In this document: piece by piece, positions 28,725-36,868 of the stretch | Layout: each line of letters opens with the position of its first letter | Position numbering within the stretch: position 1 is the first letter of the stretch | Assembly: GCF_047300855.1 (NCBI RefSeq) | Contig: NZ_CP170197.1 | Location: 1,302,001 to 1,366,000, forward strand | DNA from: Sulfuriferula sp047300855 | GTDB taxonomy: Bacteria > Pseudomonadota > Gammaproteobacteria > Burkholderiales > Sulfuriferulaceae | DNA length: 64,000 nt | Reading direction: 5' to 3' | Position numbers and translations under genes: made by a program | Notes under the pieces: generated by a model | Database searches by the model: none | The model's input: only the letters and a program-made list of their open reading frames with translations | What the model was told of the DNA's origin: nothing

Positions 28725-28728
28725 TAAG

Positions 28729-30255
28729 TTGAACCGCCTGCGCTGGCGTGCCCGACGCGGGATGCTCGAACTGGACATTCTGTTACTGGATTTTCTGGAG
28801 CGGCATTACCCCGATCTCCCATCCAGTCAGCAAATCGCATTCGGCGACTTGCTGGAGCTGGGCGATAGCGAGCTGTGGGATATGATCCAGACAGATCGGT
28901 CTGTGGTTCAGCCCGAACAGGCAATAATTATTGAATGGCTGCGTACAGGAAAGCAAAAAATGAAACCACCGACTAAAGCCACACTCACTTTTGACAACGG
29001 CGCCAAGCCCATCGAATTGCCCGTGCTATCCGGCAATCTCGGCCCCAGCGTGATCGATATTCGCAGCCTGGGAAAATCCGGCTATTTCACTTATGACCCG
29101 GGTTTCCAGGCCACTGCGAGTTGCAGTTCCAGCATTACCTTCATAGATGGCGACAAGGGCCTGCTCTATTACCGCGGCTATCCCATCGAGCAACTGGCAC
29201 AGCATTCCGATTTCATCGAAGTGGCCTATCTGCTGCAATACGGTGAATTGCCCACGGCTGAGCAGAAGCATCACTTCGATAGCACAATGCGTCAGCACAG
29301 CATGCTGCATGACCAGATCAACATGGTATTTCGAGGCTTCCGGCGCGATGCGCACCCGATGGCGGTGATGGTCGGGGTAGTAGGGGCGCTGTCCGCGTTT
29401 TACCATGACTCGCTGGATATCAATGACCCGCGCCACCGCGAAGTGTCCGCTTTCCGCCTGCTGGCAAAAGTACCCACGATTGCGGCAGGAAGCTACAAAT
29501 ACAACACCGGTCAGCCCTTCATGTATCCGCAGAATCGTCTGGGTTATGTAGAAAACTTCATGCACATGATGTTTGCCACGCCATGCGAAACGTATACCGC
29601 CAACCCGGTACTGACGCGCGCGCTGGAACGCATCATGATCCTGCATGCCGACCATGAGCAGAATGCTTCCACTTCCACGGTGCGCCTGGCAGGTTCCTCC
29701 GGCGCCAATCCCTTCGCCTGCATTTCGGCAGGCATCGCATCGCTGTGGGGCCCCGCGCACGGTGGTGCCAACGAGGCAGTTTTGAAAATGCTCGAGGAAA
29801 TCGGCGATGTTTCACGCATCGGTGCATTCATTGAGCGTGCCAAGGACAAGAGCAATCCGTTCCGACTGATGGGCTTTGGCCACAGGGTATACAAAAACAT
29901 GGACCCGCGTGCCGCAGTGATGCGCGAAACCTGCCATGAAGTGCTGGACGAATTGGGACTGAACGACGACCCGCTGTTCAAGATCGCCCGCAAGCTGGAA
30001 CAGGTCGCGCTCGAGGACGAATACTTCATCGCCAAGAAACTTTATCCCAATGTCGATTTCTATTCCGGCATCGTGTTGCGAGCGTTGGGAATTCCTGCAA
30101 ACATGTTTACCGCTATCTTCGCGATGGCCCGCACTGCCGGATGGGTGGCGCAGTGGAACGAAATGATCGGCGACCCCGAAAACAAGATTGGCCGGCCACG
30201 CCAGCTGTATGTAGGCAACGTGCGGCGCGATTACGTTGCGGTGGACAAACGGTAA
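28729..30255 (+). CDS. gltA: In-frame SdhE - citrate synthase fusion
   Basis: One 508-residue frame. Residues 1-77 are SdhE, the FAD assembly factor, with its RRGMLELD motif, GDLLELGDSELWD and EWLRTG. Residues 78-508 are a complete type II citrate synthase (MKPPTKATLTF...), with LHADHEQNASTST and GHGHRVY-type GFGHRVYKNMDPR catalytic histidines. The join is AAGCAAAAAATGAAA: a run of six A before the gltA ATG (28960). With seven A, SdhE would stop at TGA overlapping that ATG (ATGA). AGGAAAG lies six bases before 28960, so free GltA can also be made there. The start is a TTG right after a mobile insertion, with no evident ribosome site. Fusion, slippage or base-call error are all possible. Confidence 0.85.
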   Translation: MNRLRWRARRGMLELDILLLDFLERHYPDLPSSQQIAFGDLLELGDSELWDMIQTDRSVVQPEQAIIIEWLRTGKQKMKPPTKATLTFDNGAKPIELPVLSGNLGPSVIDIRSLGKSGYFTYDPGFQATASCSSSITFIDGDKGLLYYRGYPIEQLAQHSDFIEVAYLLQYGELPTAEQKHHFDSTMRQHSMLHDQINMVFRGFRRDAHPMAVMVGVVGALSAFYHDSLDINDPRHREVSAFRLLAKVPTIAAGSYKYNTGQPFMYPQNRLGYVENFMHMMFATPCETYTANPVLTRALERIMILHADHEQNASTSTVRLAGSSGANPFACISAGIASLWGPAHGGANEAVLKMLEEIGDVSRIGAFIERAKDKSNPFRLMGFGHRVYKNMDPRAAVMRETCHEVLDELGLNDDPLFKIARKLEQVALEDEYFIAKKLYPNVDFYSGIVLRALGIPANMFTAIFAMARTAGWVAQWNEMIGDPENKIGRPRQLYVGNVRRDYVAVDKR

Positions 30256-30261
30256 ACTGCT

Positions 30262-33009
30262 TTGGATCAATGGCGGTCACATAGCGCGCTGTTTTCCGGC
30301 AATGCGCCGCTGCTGGAGGCGTTGTTCGGAGCTTATCTGGTTGATCCGGGCAGCGTGCCGCCACACTGGCGTGCCTGGTTTGATGCGCTGCCGTCAGTCG
30401 CCGACAGGAGTCCCGCGCCACCCACCAGAACCGTATCGGGCATGCCATGTGACGTACGCCAGGTGAGCGTGCTGCAATTGATCAATGCGCATCGTTTTCT
30501 CGGCGTGCGTCATGCCGATCTTGATCCGCTCAAGCGTTTTCCACAGCCGGGAGTTCCGGAACTCGATCCGGCACATTACGGTTTGACGGCTGACGACAAT
30601 GGCCGTCTATTTGATACCGGCTCTCTGGTAGCGCCTGCGCAGGCCACACTGAGCGATATTTTGTACATTCTGCGGCGCACCTACTGTGGCACCCTGGCGG
30701 CGGAGTATATGTATATCTCCGACAATGCGCACAAACGCTGGCTGCAGGCGCGGCTGGAGGGCTGTCTGTCCACACCGCAGTTCGATGCATCACAAAAAAA
30801 ACGCATCCTTGAAGGACTCACCGCTGCCGAGACGCTGGAAAAATTCTTGCATACTCGCTATGTGGGGCAAAAGCGTTTTTCGCTGGAAGGTGCAGAAACC
30901 CTGATTCCCATGCTGCACGGCGTGATTGAAGGGGCGTCGCAACGCGGTGCGCAGGAAATCGTGCTGGGCATGGCGCATCGTGGACGTATCAACGTACTTG
31001 TCAATGTATTGGGTAAACCGCTCGGGCAGATATTCGGTCCGGCACAGGTCCACGTTGATGGCGCGCTAACCGGCGACGTGAAATACCACCAGGGTTTTTC
31101 CACGGATGTGACGAGCAGAAACGGGACAATTCACCTGGCTCTGGCATTCAATCCTTCGCATCTGGAAATTGTCCATCCGGTGGTGCGCGGTTCGGTACGC
31201 GCACGCCAGCAGCGTCGTGGCGATCACGACGGCACCGAAGTGGTACCGGTGATCCTGCACGGTGATGCGGCTTTCTCCGGCCAGGGCGTGGTGATGGAAA
31301 GCCTCAACATGTCGCAGACGCGCGGCTTTACCAATGGCGGCGGAATACACATTGTCATCAACAACCAGATAGGGTTCACCACCTCCGACCCACGCGATAC
31401 ACGCTCATCGCTGTATTGCACCGATGTGGCAAAAATGGTCGAGGCGCCGGTGTTGCACGTCAATGCCGACGACCCGGAGGCTGCGCTGCTGGCGGTTGAG
31501 ATCGCCCTCGATTACCGGCGCGAGTTTCGCAGGAACATCATCATTGATCTGGTGTGCTTCCGTCGCCATGGCCACAATGAACAGGATGAACCGGCGGTGA
31601 CGCAGCCGTTGATGTACCACAAGATTGCCGAACACCCTGGCACGCGTGCGCTGTATGCCGGCAGGCTGGCTGCACAAGACGTAATCAGCGAGACCGGGTC
31701 GATGGATATGGTCGCTGCCTACCGGGCGCAACTGGAAACCGACGAGCGCATCGTGCAGCCCGCCGTGTCGCTATACAAACGCGCCTTCGCCGCCAACTGG
31801 AAAGCCTATCGCGACATCGACTGGAAACATCCCGCAGAGACCTTTTTGCCGCTTACCCAATTGCGTGAACTGGCGGAAAAAGCCTGTACTGTCCCGCAAG
31901 GCTTCACGCCGCACCCGCGCGTAGCCAGGATTCTTGCCGACCGCCGTGACATGGCGGCGGGGAAGTTGCCGCTGGATTGGGGTATGGCCGAGATACTTGC
32001 CTATGCCAGCCTGTTGCGCGATGGCTATCCGGTCCGGCTGTCGGGTCAGGATAGCGGACGCGGCACTTTTTTCCATCGCCACGCCGTGTTGCACGATCAG
32101 CAGCGTGAACGCTGGGATGCGGGCGAGTATGTGCCATTGCAACATATCTATCCGAATCAGCCGCATTTTGTCGTGATTGATTCCTTGCTCTCGGAACTGG
32201 CTGTGCTTGCGTTTGAATATGGCTACGCGACCGCCGAGCCGGACGAACTGGTGATCTGGGAAGCGCAATTCGGTGATTTTGCCAATGGCGCGCAGGTGGT
32301 CATCGATCAGTTCATCGCCAGTGGCGAAGCCAAATGGGGGCGCTTGTGCGGTCTCACGCTGTTGTTGCCGCACGGCCAGGAAGGACAGGGGCCGGAACAC
32401 TCATCGGCACGGCTGGAGCGCTTCATGCAATTGTGTGCCAACGACAATATCCAGGTGTGCCAGCCCACCACTGCGGCGCAGATGTTCCATCTCATCCGCC
32501 GCCAGATGTTGCGCCCGTATCGCAAGCCGCTGATCGTGATGACGCCGAAGAGTCTGCTACGCGCCAAACCGGCCAGCTCGCCGCTCGAGGCATTCACTGC
32601 GGGCGAATTCAATGTCGTGATCGGTGCAGACGATGTGCTAGATGCCGCTCGCGTGCGCCGCGTGGTGGCCTGCAGCGGCAAGGTCTATTTTGACCTTCTC
32701 AACGCATCCCAGGAACGCGGTATCACCGATATTGCTCTGGTGCGCGTCGAGCAACTCTATCCGTTTCCACGCGACGCATTCAGTGTGGAAAGGGCGCGCT
32801 ACCCGAACGCCACCGAGCTGGTATGGGCGCAGGAAGAGCCGCAGAACCAGGGCGCCTGGTTTTCCATCCAGCATCACCTGCGCGAATGCATGGCGGCGAC
32901 GCAGACCCTGAACTATGCCGGCAGGCCTTTCGCTGCATCGCCTGCGGCAGGCTATCCTGAAGTGTATGAAGCACAGCGCAAAGCGTTGATAGACGAGGCA
33001 CTCAAATAA
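30262..33009 (+). CDS. sucA: 2-oxoglutarate dehydrogenase E1 component
   Basis: 915-residue thiamine-diphosphate enzyme of the 2-oxoglutarate dehydrogenase complex. The N-terminal E2-interaction segment is present (YLVDPGSVPPHWRAWFDALP), then GMAHRGRINVLVNVLGK, TDVAKMVEAPVLHVNADDPEA (ThDP/Mg binding), RRHGHNEQDEP and the pyrimidine-domain YGYATAEPDELVIWEAQFGDFANGAQ. It starts with TTG six bases after the gltA stop and abuts sucB (stop then ATG), so it lies in the same run as sdh and gltA. Confidence 0.95.
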   Translation: MDQWRSHSALFSGNAPLLEALFGAYLVDPGSVPPHWRAWFDALPSVADRSPAPPTRTVSGMPCDVRQVSVLQLINAHRFLGVRHADLDPLKRFPQPGVPELDPAHYGLTADDNGRLFDTGSLVAPAQATLSDILYILRRTYCGTLAAEYMYISDNAHKRWLQARLEGCLSTPQFDASQKKRILEGLTAAETLEKFLHTRYVGQKRFSLEGAETLIPMLHGVIEGASQRGAQEIVLGMAHRGRINVLVNVLGKPLGQIFGPAQVHVDGALTGDVKYHQGFSTDVTSRNGTIHLALAFNPSHLEIVHPVVRGSVRARQQRRGDHDGTEVVPVILHGDAAFSGQGVVMESLNMSQTRGFTNGGGIHIVINNQIGFTTSDPRDTRSSLYCTDVAKMVEAPVLHVNADDPEAALLAVEIALDYRREFRRNIIIDLVCFRRHGHNEQDEPAVTQPLMYHKIAEHPGTRALYAGRLAAQDVISETGSMDMVAAYRAQLETDERIVQPAVSLYKRAFAANWKAYRDIDWKHPAETFLPLTQLRELAEKACTVPQGFTPHPRVARILADRRDMAAGKLPLDWGMAEILAYASLLRDGYPVRLSGQDSGRGTFFHRHAVLHDQQRERWDAGEYVPLQHIYPNQPHFVVIDSLLSELAVLAFEYGYATAEPDELVIWEAQFGDFANGAQVVIDQFIASGEAKWGRLCGLTLLLPHGQEGQGPEHSSARLERFMQLCANDNIQVCQPTTAAQMFHLIRRQMLRPYRKPLIVMTPKSLLRAKPASSPLEAFTAGEFNVVIGADDVLDAARVRRVVACSGKVYFDLLNASQERGITDIALVRVEQLYPFPRDAFSVERARYPNATELVWAQEEPQNQGAWFSIQHHLRECMAATQTLNYAGRPFAASPAAGYPEVYEAQRKALIDEALK

Positions 33010-34131
33010 ATGCGGATCGAAGTCAAAACCCCCGAACTGTCCGATTCGATTACCGAGGGAACGCTGCTGGAATGGCACAAGCAAGTCGGCGATCCAGTGG
33101 TGCGTGATGAAACCCTGATCGATCTGGAAACCGACAAGGTCATACTCGAAATTTCCGCCCCGGCTTCCGGGGTGCTGGTGGAGTTGCTGCGCGAGAACGG
33201 TGCGGTGGTGACGGCGGGTGAGGTGATCGCCCGGATTGAAAATGGCGAGCCGGAGACAACAACGCCTCCTTCGCCGGCGACAACATTACCCAGGCCGCAA
33301 GAGAAAGCAGGGGAAATCCTGGCGCAGGAGAAACCGTTACCTGTTGCGCAGCCTGTTCTGCAAACCTCAGCGCCAGAAGTACCAGCCACGCCGTCCAAAC
33401 CCGCGCCTCCCCCTCTCGACACCCGCCAGGGCCGGAACGAGCGCCGCGAACCCATGAGTCGTTTGCGTATTCGCATCGCCGAACGGCTGATGTCCGCGCA
33501 ACATAGCGCCGCCATTCTCACTACTTTCAATGAAGTCAACATGCAGCCGGTGATGGACCTGCGCGCCCGTTACAAGGATGATTTCCAGCGCGAACATGGC
33601 GTCAAGCTCGGTTTCATGTCGTTTTTTGCCAAAGCGGCAGTATTGGCGCTGAAACAATTCCCCGTTGTCAACGCCTCCATTGATGGCAACGATATCTTGC
33701 ACCATGATTACTATGACATCGGCATCGCAGTTTCCACCACGCGCGGCCTGGTTGTACCCATACTGCGCGATGCCGACTGCAAGGGGTTTGCCGATATCGA
33801 GCGCGCCATCGGCGATTTTGCCCAGCGCGCCGAGACGCTGCAACTTTCTCTGGAGGAGCTTAGCGGCGGCACCTTTTCGATCAGCAACGGCGGTGTGTTC
33901 GGCTCGCTGCTCTCCACTCCGATTCTGAATCCCCCGCAATCGGCCATTCTGGGGATGCACAAAATCCAGGAACGCCCCATCGCTGAAAATGGCCAGGTGG
34001 TAATCCGCCCGATGATGTATCTGGCGTTATCCTACGACCACCGACTGATCGACGGCCGGGATGCGGTGCAGTTTCTGGTGGAGATGAAAGCCGCGCTGGA
34101 AGACCCTGCGCGGCTGATGTTGGGTATCTGA
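33010..34131 (+). CDS. sucB: Dihydrolipoamide succinyltransferase (E2), lacking the subunit-binding domain
   Basis: 373 residues, about 30-50 shorter than usual. Residues 1-78 are a lipoyl domain with the modified Lys in DLETDKVILEIS (K43). Residues 80-145 are a Pro/Ala/Glu-rich linker. From REPMSRLRIRIAERLM (about 147) the catalytic domain follows, with LTTFNEVN and SYDHRLIDGRDAV carrying the active-site His and Asp. The peripheral subunit-binding domain that normally sits between them (a short three-helix unit with a GTGxGGRxTxxDV motif) is not visible. No lpd gene follows; the next gene is convergent. Confidence 0.93.
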   Translation: MRIEVKTPELSDSITEGTLLEWHKQVGDPVVRDETLIDLETDKVILEISAPASGVLVELLRENGAVVTAGEVIARIENGEPETTTPPSPATTLPRPQEKAGEILAQEKPLPVAQPVLQTSAPEVPATPSKPAPPPLDTRQGRNERREPMSRLRIRIAERLMSAQHSAAILTTFNEVNMQPVMDLRARYKDDFQREHGVKLGFMSFFAKAAVLALKQFPVVNASIDGNDILHHDYYDIGIAVSTTRGLVVPILRDADCKGFADIERAIGDFAQRAETLQLSLEELSGGTFSISNGGVFGSLLSTPILNPPQSAILGMHKIQERPIAENGQVVIRPMMYLALSYDHRLIDGRDAVQFLVEMKAALEDPARLMLGI

Positions 34132-34146
34132 GAGGCTGGCGCCTGC

Positions 34147-34635
34147 TCACTCGCCGACCGGGGTTTCCTGTCTCCGGATGAGCCAGTAAGCAATGGCCAG
34201 CGCAAGTACCGCCGCTGCCAGAGAAAAAATGAGATCAGCCTGGATTGCCCCGATATCCAGAATGATGAATTTGCGCGAGATGGCCAATAGTCCGATTAGC
34301 AGTACGGTTTTCACCTGGATGATGTTTTCCCTCCTGGCGACCACCTTGAGGATGGAGTGTTTGAACTCCAGCGCGATGAGCACGGTCAGTATCTGCCCGA
34401 ACAATGTCTGGAATATTGTGTGATCCAGGGGATTCGCGGCGTCGATGAAAACCAGCCGAAACACTTCCTTGGACAGCGCCACCAGTGCGACGACGATGAT
34501 GACGGCAATCAGGCCGGTCAGAGCCAGGGCGACACTCTGTTCGAATTTTTCGTACAGGGTCATGACGTTCCATTGAGCCATAACACGCGTAAATCTGGAC
34601 TTGGAGCCCGTACTTACGCCTGATTCCAGCCGCAT
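34147..34635 (-). CDS. PsiE-family membrane protein
   Basis: 162 residues with four hydrophobic helices (about 37-58, 73-92, 107-124, 135-153) and the PsiE pattern, including the LEFKHSILKVVARRENIIQVKTVLLIGLLA region (Glu/His/Arg rich between helices two and three). E. coli PsiE is induced by phosphate starvation; its function is unknown. The ATG at 34635 has GAGGTGA, lying within the end of hsp20, as ribosome site, so the two genes look translationally coupled. The Met at residue 19 is an alternative start. Confidence 0.82.
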   Translation of the reverse strand: MRLESGVSTGSKSRFTRVMAQWNVMTLYEKFEQSVALALTGLIAVIIVVALVALSKEVFRLVFIDAANPLDHTIFQTLFGQILTVLIALEFKHSILKVVARRENIIQVKTVLLIGLLAISRKFIILDIGAIQADLIFSLAAAVLALAIAYWLIRRQETPVGE

Positions 34636-34636
34636 C

Positions 34637-35134
34637 TTACGTCACCTCGATGCGCCTGCCCGAAGGAGCGCCAGTTTTGGGTAGACGTACCGTCAATACG
34701 CCATTATTCAGTGAGGCCACTGCTTGTGCGCCATCTACCGCTTGAGGCAATCGGATCTGCCGTTGAAAACTGCCGTAGGCGCGCTCCATGAGGTGGAAGT
34801 TACCGTCTTCGTTTTCACGCATATAGCGTTTCTCGCCGGAGATCCGCAGTATGTTGCCCTCTATCACGAGATTCAGGTCGTCTCTGCCCAGTCCAGGGAT
34901 TTCCAGACGCACTAGAATAGCTTTGTCCGTTTCCTCAACCTCTCCCGCCAGCATGCTCCAGCTGGGAAAGCGCGCAGGAATTGCTGTCTCTTCCGGTTCC
35001 TTGTGTTTCGTGAATTGAGTCAGCGCATCACCCGATGTGGACAGCAATTCACGCCAGCCTTCGGACAAATTATCCCAGGCGCGATTGAGTTCCTTGCCCA
35101 CCTCTTTACCGGCTTTTTTAAGCGAATCGAGCAT
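34637..35134 (-). CDS. Small heat-shock protein, Hsp20/alpha-crystallin family
   Basis: 165 residues: an N-terminal helical region (LKKAGKEVGKELNRAWDNLSEGWRELL), an alpha-crystallin domain from about residue 60 (LVRLEIPGLGRDDLNLVIEGNILRISGEKR, then GSFQRQIRLP and a final NNGVLTVRLPK). It is an ATP-independent chaperone that holds unfolding proteins. GGAGG seven bases before the ATG at 35134 fixes the start; the frame is open to 35188. I looked for a sigma-32 promoter upstream and found no convincing one. Confidence 0.92.
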   Translation of the reverse strand: MLDSLKKAGKEVGKELNRAWDNLSEGWRELLSTSGDALTQFTKHKEPEETAIPARFPSWSMLAGEVEETDKAILVRLEIPGLGRDDLNLVIEGNILRISGEKRYMRENEDGNFHLMERAYGSFQRQIRLPQAVDGAQAVASLNNGVLTVRLPKTGAPSGRRIEVT

Positions 35135-35347
35135 GATCAATCCTCCATTGCCAAAACATGAAAATGAGGATGTCTGAATGAATTTCAACTATCAAGCCGA
35201 AAAAATAATGGCAATAAGGAAAGATTGCCGACAAAAAATTTTTCAGGAATTCAAAGGGGTTTTAAATGCTTAGGCAATGGCTGAGTGAGCGCATTAACCA
35301 GCCTGGCTGGTACGACATAACCTTACTACGCAAAAGAATATGCCGAT

Positions 35348-36862
35348 TCAGATAAGTAACGTTGAATTTTGCTGGTAATGTTGTTCGATTGCGCTAACCA
35401 GTACTGCACGCAGTTTATTCAGTTGCATGAGTTCAACTGTATTGATATGGATTCCATCCACTGCAGGTGGGGTGTCCCAGTCACCGTAGATGAAGCCTGC
35501 CGGATGACGATTTACTGTCAGAGGCAAGATGACGAAACTGTGTGCAGTGGGCAGCGCATCGCGCCACCAGCGTGGCAGCTTGTTAACAAAAGACGGGTCT
35601 TTGGCGTTCTTTACAAAAATTATTTTGTCGTTCGCCAGACCTGCATGAAAAACGTCGGGTTGATAGGCATCACTGAATACCAGGCGTGGCATGAGTTCCT
35701 GCATTTTTTCGCCAAAGCCGGTACGGGCAAAATACCTCCCTTCATTGCTGTTGCGCAGGAAAAAAATGGCGCGGCTCAGACCCAGACCCTGATATACAGT
35801 TTCCAGTGCCATAGTCAGTATCTGGTATGCCGTGGCTTTGTTTGATATACCGTGCATATCGCCTACACCCCGTTCCAGAATCGTCACAGCGTTTGCTGGC
35901 TGGTCGCTTTGTACTGAAGCGGCGGAGACCTTCTCAGGCAGGTGTGTTTTAGCGAAGCTGATAAACAGGGTGTCTTTTTCAGCGGCTTGTTGGCCGGCTT
36001 GGATGGCTGTAAGCATTTCGGATCCATCCATCCCCAGCATATCGGCGTAGTTATTCGCTATGTCAGCCAGTTTGGCAGAGCCTGCGTCGGTCTCATCGCA
36101 CAGCACCTTGGCACAGTGGGTGGACATGGTTGAAACAGCGCCCAGCCATGCAGCATGATCTAGCGGTTCGTCCACGATTTTGGGTAATACATCCTGCATG
36201 CTGTTGATGAGTACAGTCGGCAAACCCCATTTCTGGCCAACCCACCGGCCAATCTCGTCGAGCCCTATTCCCAGCGTATCGCACGCCGCCTGCGCTTCAT
36301 CGATGCCCTGTTCCGCACAACGTACCTGTACCAATGCCCAATGATCAGGCAGGTAAAAAGTTACCATCATGCGACCCAGGTTATGCAACATCGAACACAC
36401 TACGGCTTCTTCGGCATCGCGAGCGTTGGCGGCGCCAGTGACTTGTCGCGCTATATGGCTGGCGAGAACTGCTTTTTCCATTTCATTGTGGGTGTTTGAC
36501 GAAGCTGCCGATGCCTTGGCCAGGCCATCTATCAGTTTTGAACTTAATGCCAGATGGCCTATTGATTCCGTACCAATGATGAGGACCGCTTTCGACACGG
36601 TGTTGATGTCCTGCCCGAACATCGAGTACATGGCGCTGTTGGCAAGCCGCAATACCTTTTGAGTCAGCGCCGGATCGGACAATACCGTTTTGGTCATGTT
36701 GAACTCGCGGTCACCTTCGTCGTGTACCGCGCTCATGATCATGCTGACTGCATTGGAAAAACCCGGCAAATCACCCTGTTGCCTGACGCGCTTCCACAAC
36801 AATTCCAGGGTTTTTTGCGGATGGCCGGTCGATATTGTGCTCATTGCATCAAAGATTCTCAT
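35348..36862 (-). CDS. HDOD-domain signalling protein with C-terminal GAF-like region
   Basis: 504 residues. Residues 20-270 are an HDOD domain (LPGFSNAVSMIMSAV, DPALTQKVLRLANSAMYSM, a degenerate VVCSMLHNLGRMMV where HD phosphohydrolases keep catalytic residues). Residues 330-500 look like a GAF sensor (AYQILTMALETVYQGLGLSRAIFFLRN). HDOD proteins lack known catalysis and act in signalling networks, often with c-di-GMP. It starts six bases after the stop of a GGDEF-EAL gene, so the two form an operon next to flhDC. Confidence 0.85.
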   Translation of the reverse strand: MRIFDAMSTISTGHPQKTLELLWKRVRQQGDLPGFSNAVSMIMSAVHDEGDREFNMTKTVLSDPALTQKVLRLANSAMYSMFGQDINTVSKAVLIIGTESIGHLALSSKLIDGLAKASAASSNTHNEMEKAVLASHIARQVTGAANARDAEEAVVCSMLHNLGRMMVTFYLPDHWALVQVRCAEQGIDEAQAACDTLGIGLDEIGRWVGQKWGLPTVLINSMQDVLPKIVDEPLDHAAWLGAVSTMSTHCAKVLCDETDAGSAKLADIANNYADMLGMDGSEMLTAIQAGQQAAEKDTLFISFAKTHLPEKVSAASVQSDQPANAVTILERGVGDMHGISNKATAYQILTMALETVYQGLGLSRAIFFLRNSNEGRYFARTGFGEKMQELMPRLVFSDAYQPDVFHAGLANDKIIFVKNAKDPSFVNKLPRWWRDALPTAHSFVILPLTVNRHPAGFIYGDWDTPPAVDGIHINTVELMQLNKLRAVLVSAIEQHYQQNSTLLI

Positions 36863-36868
36863 AAATTT

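Noticed and set aside
28452..28732. Short frames within the mobile insertion
   Set aside because: They are created by the palindromes; both strands are open because of symmetry, and none has a ribosome site or family.
35135..35347. Sigma-32 promoter before hsp20
   Set aside because: CTTGATA and CCCC-like stretches occur, but not with acceptable spacing or match.
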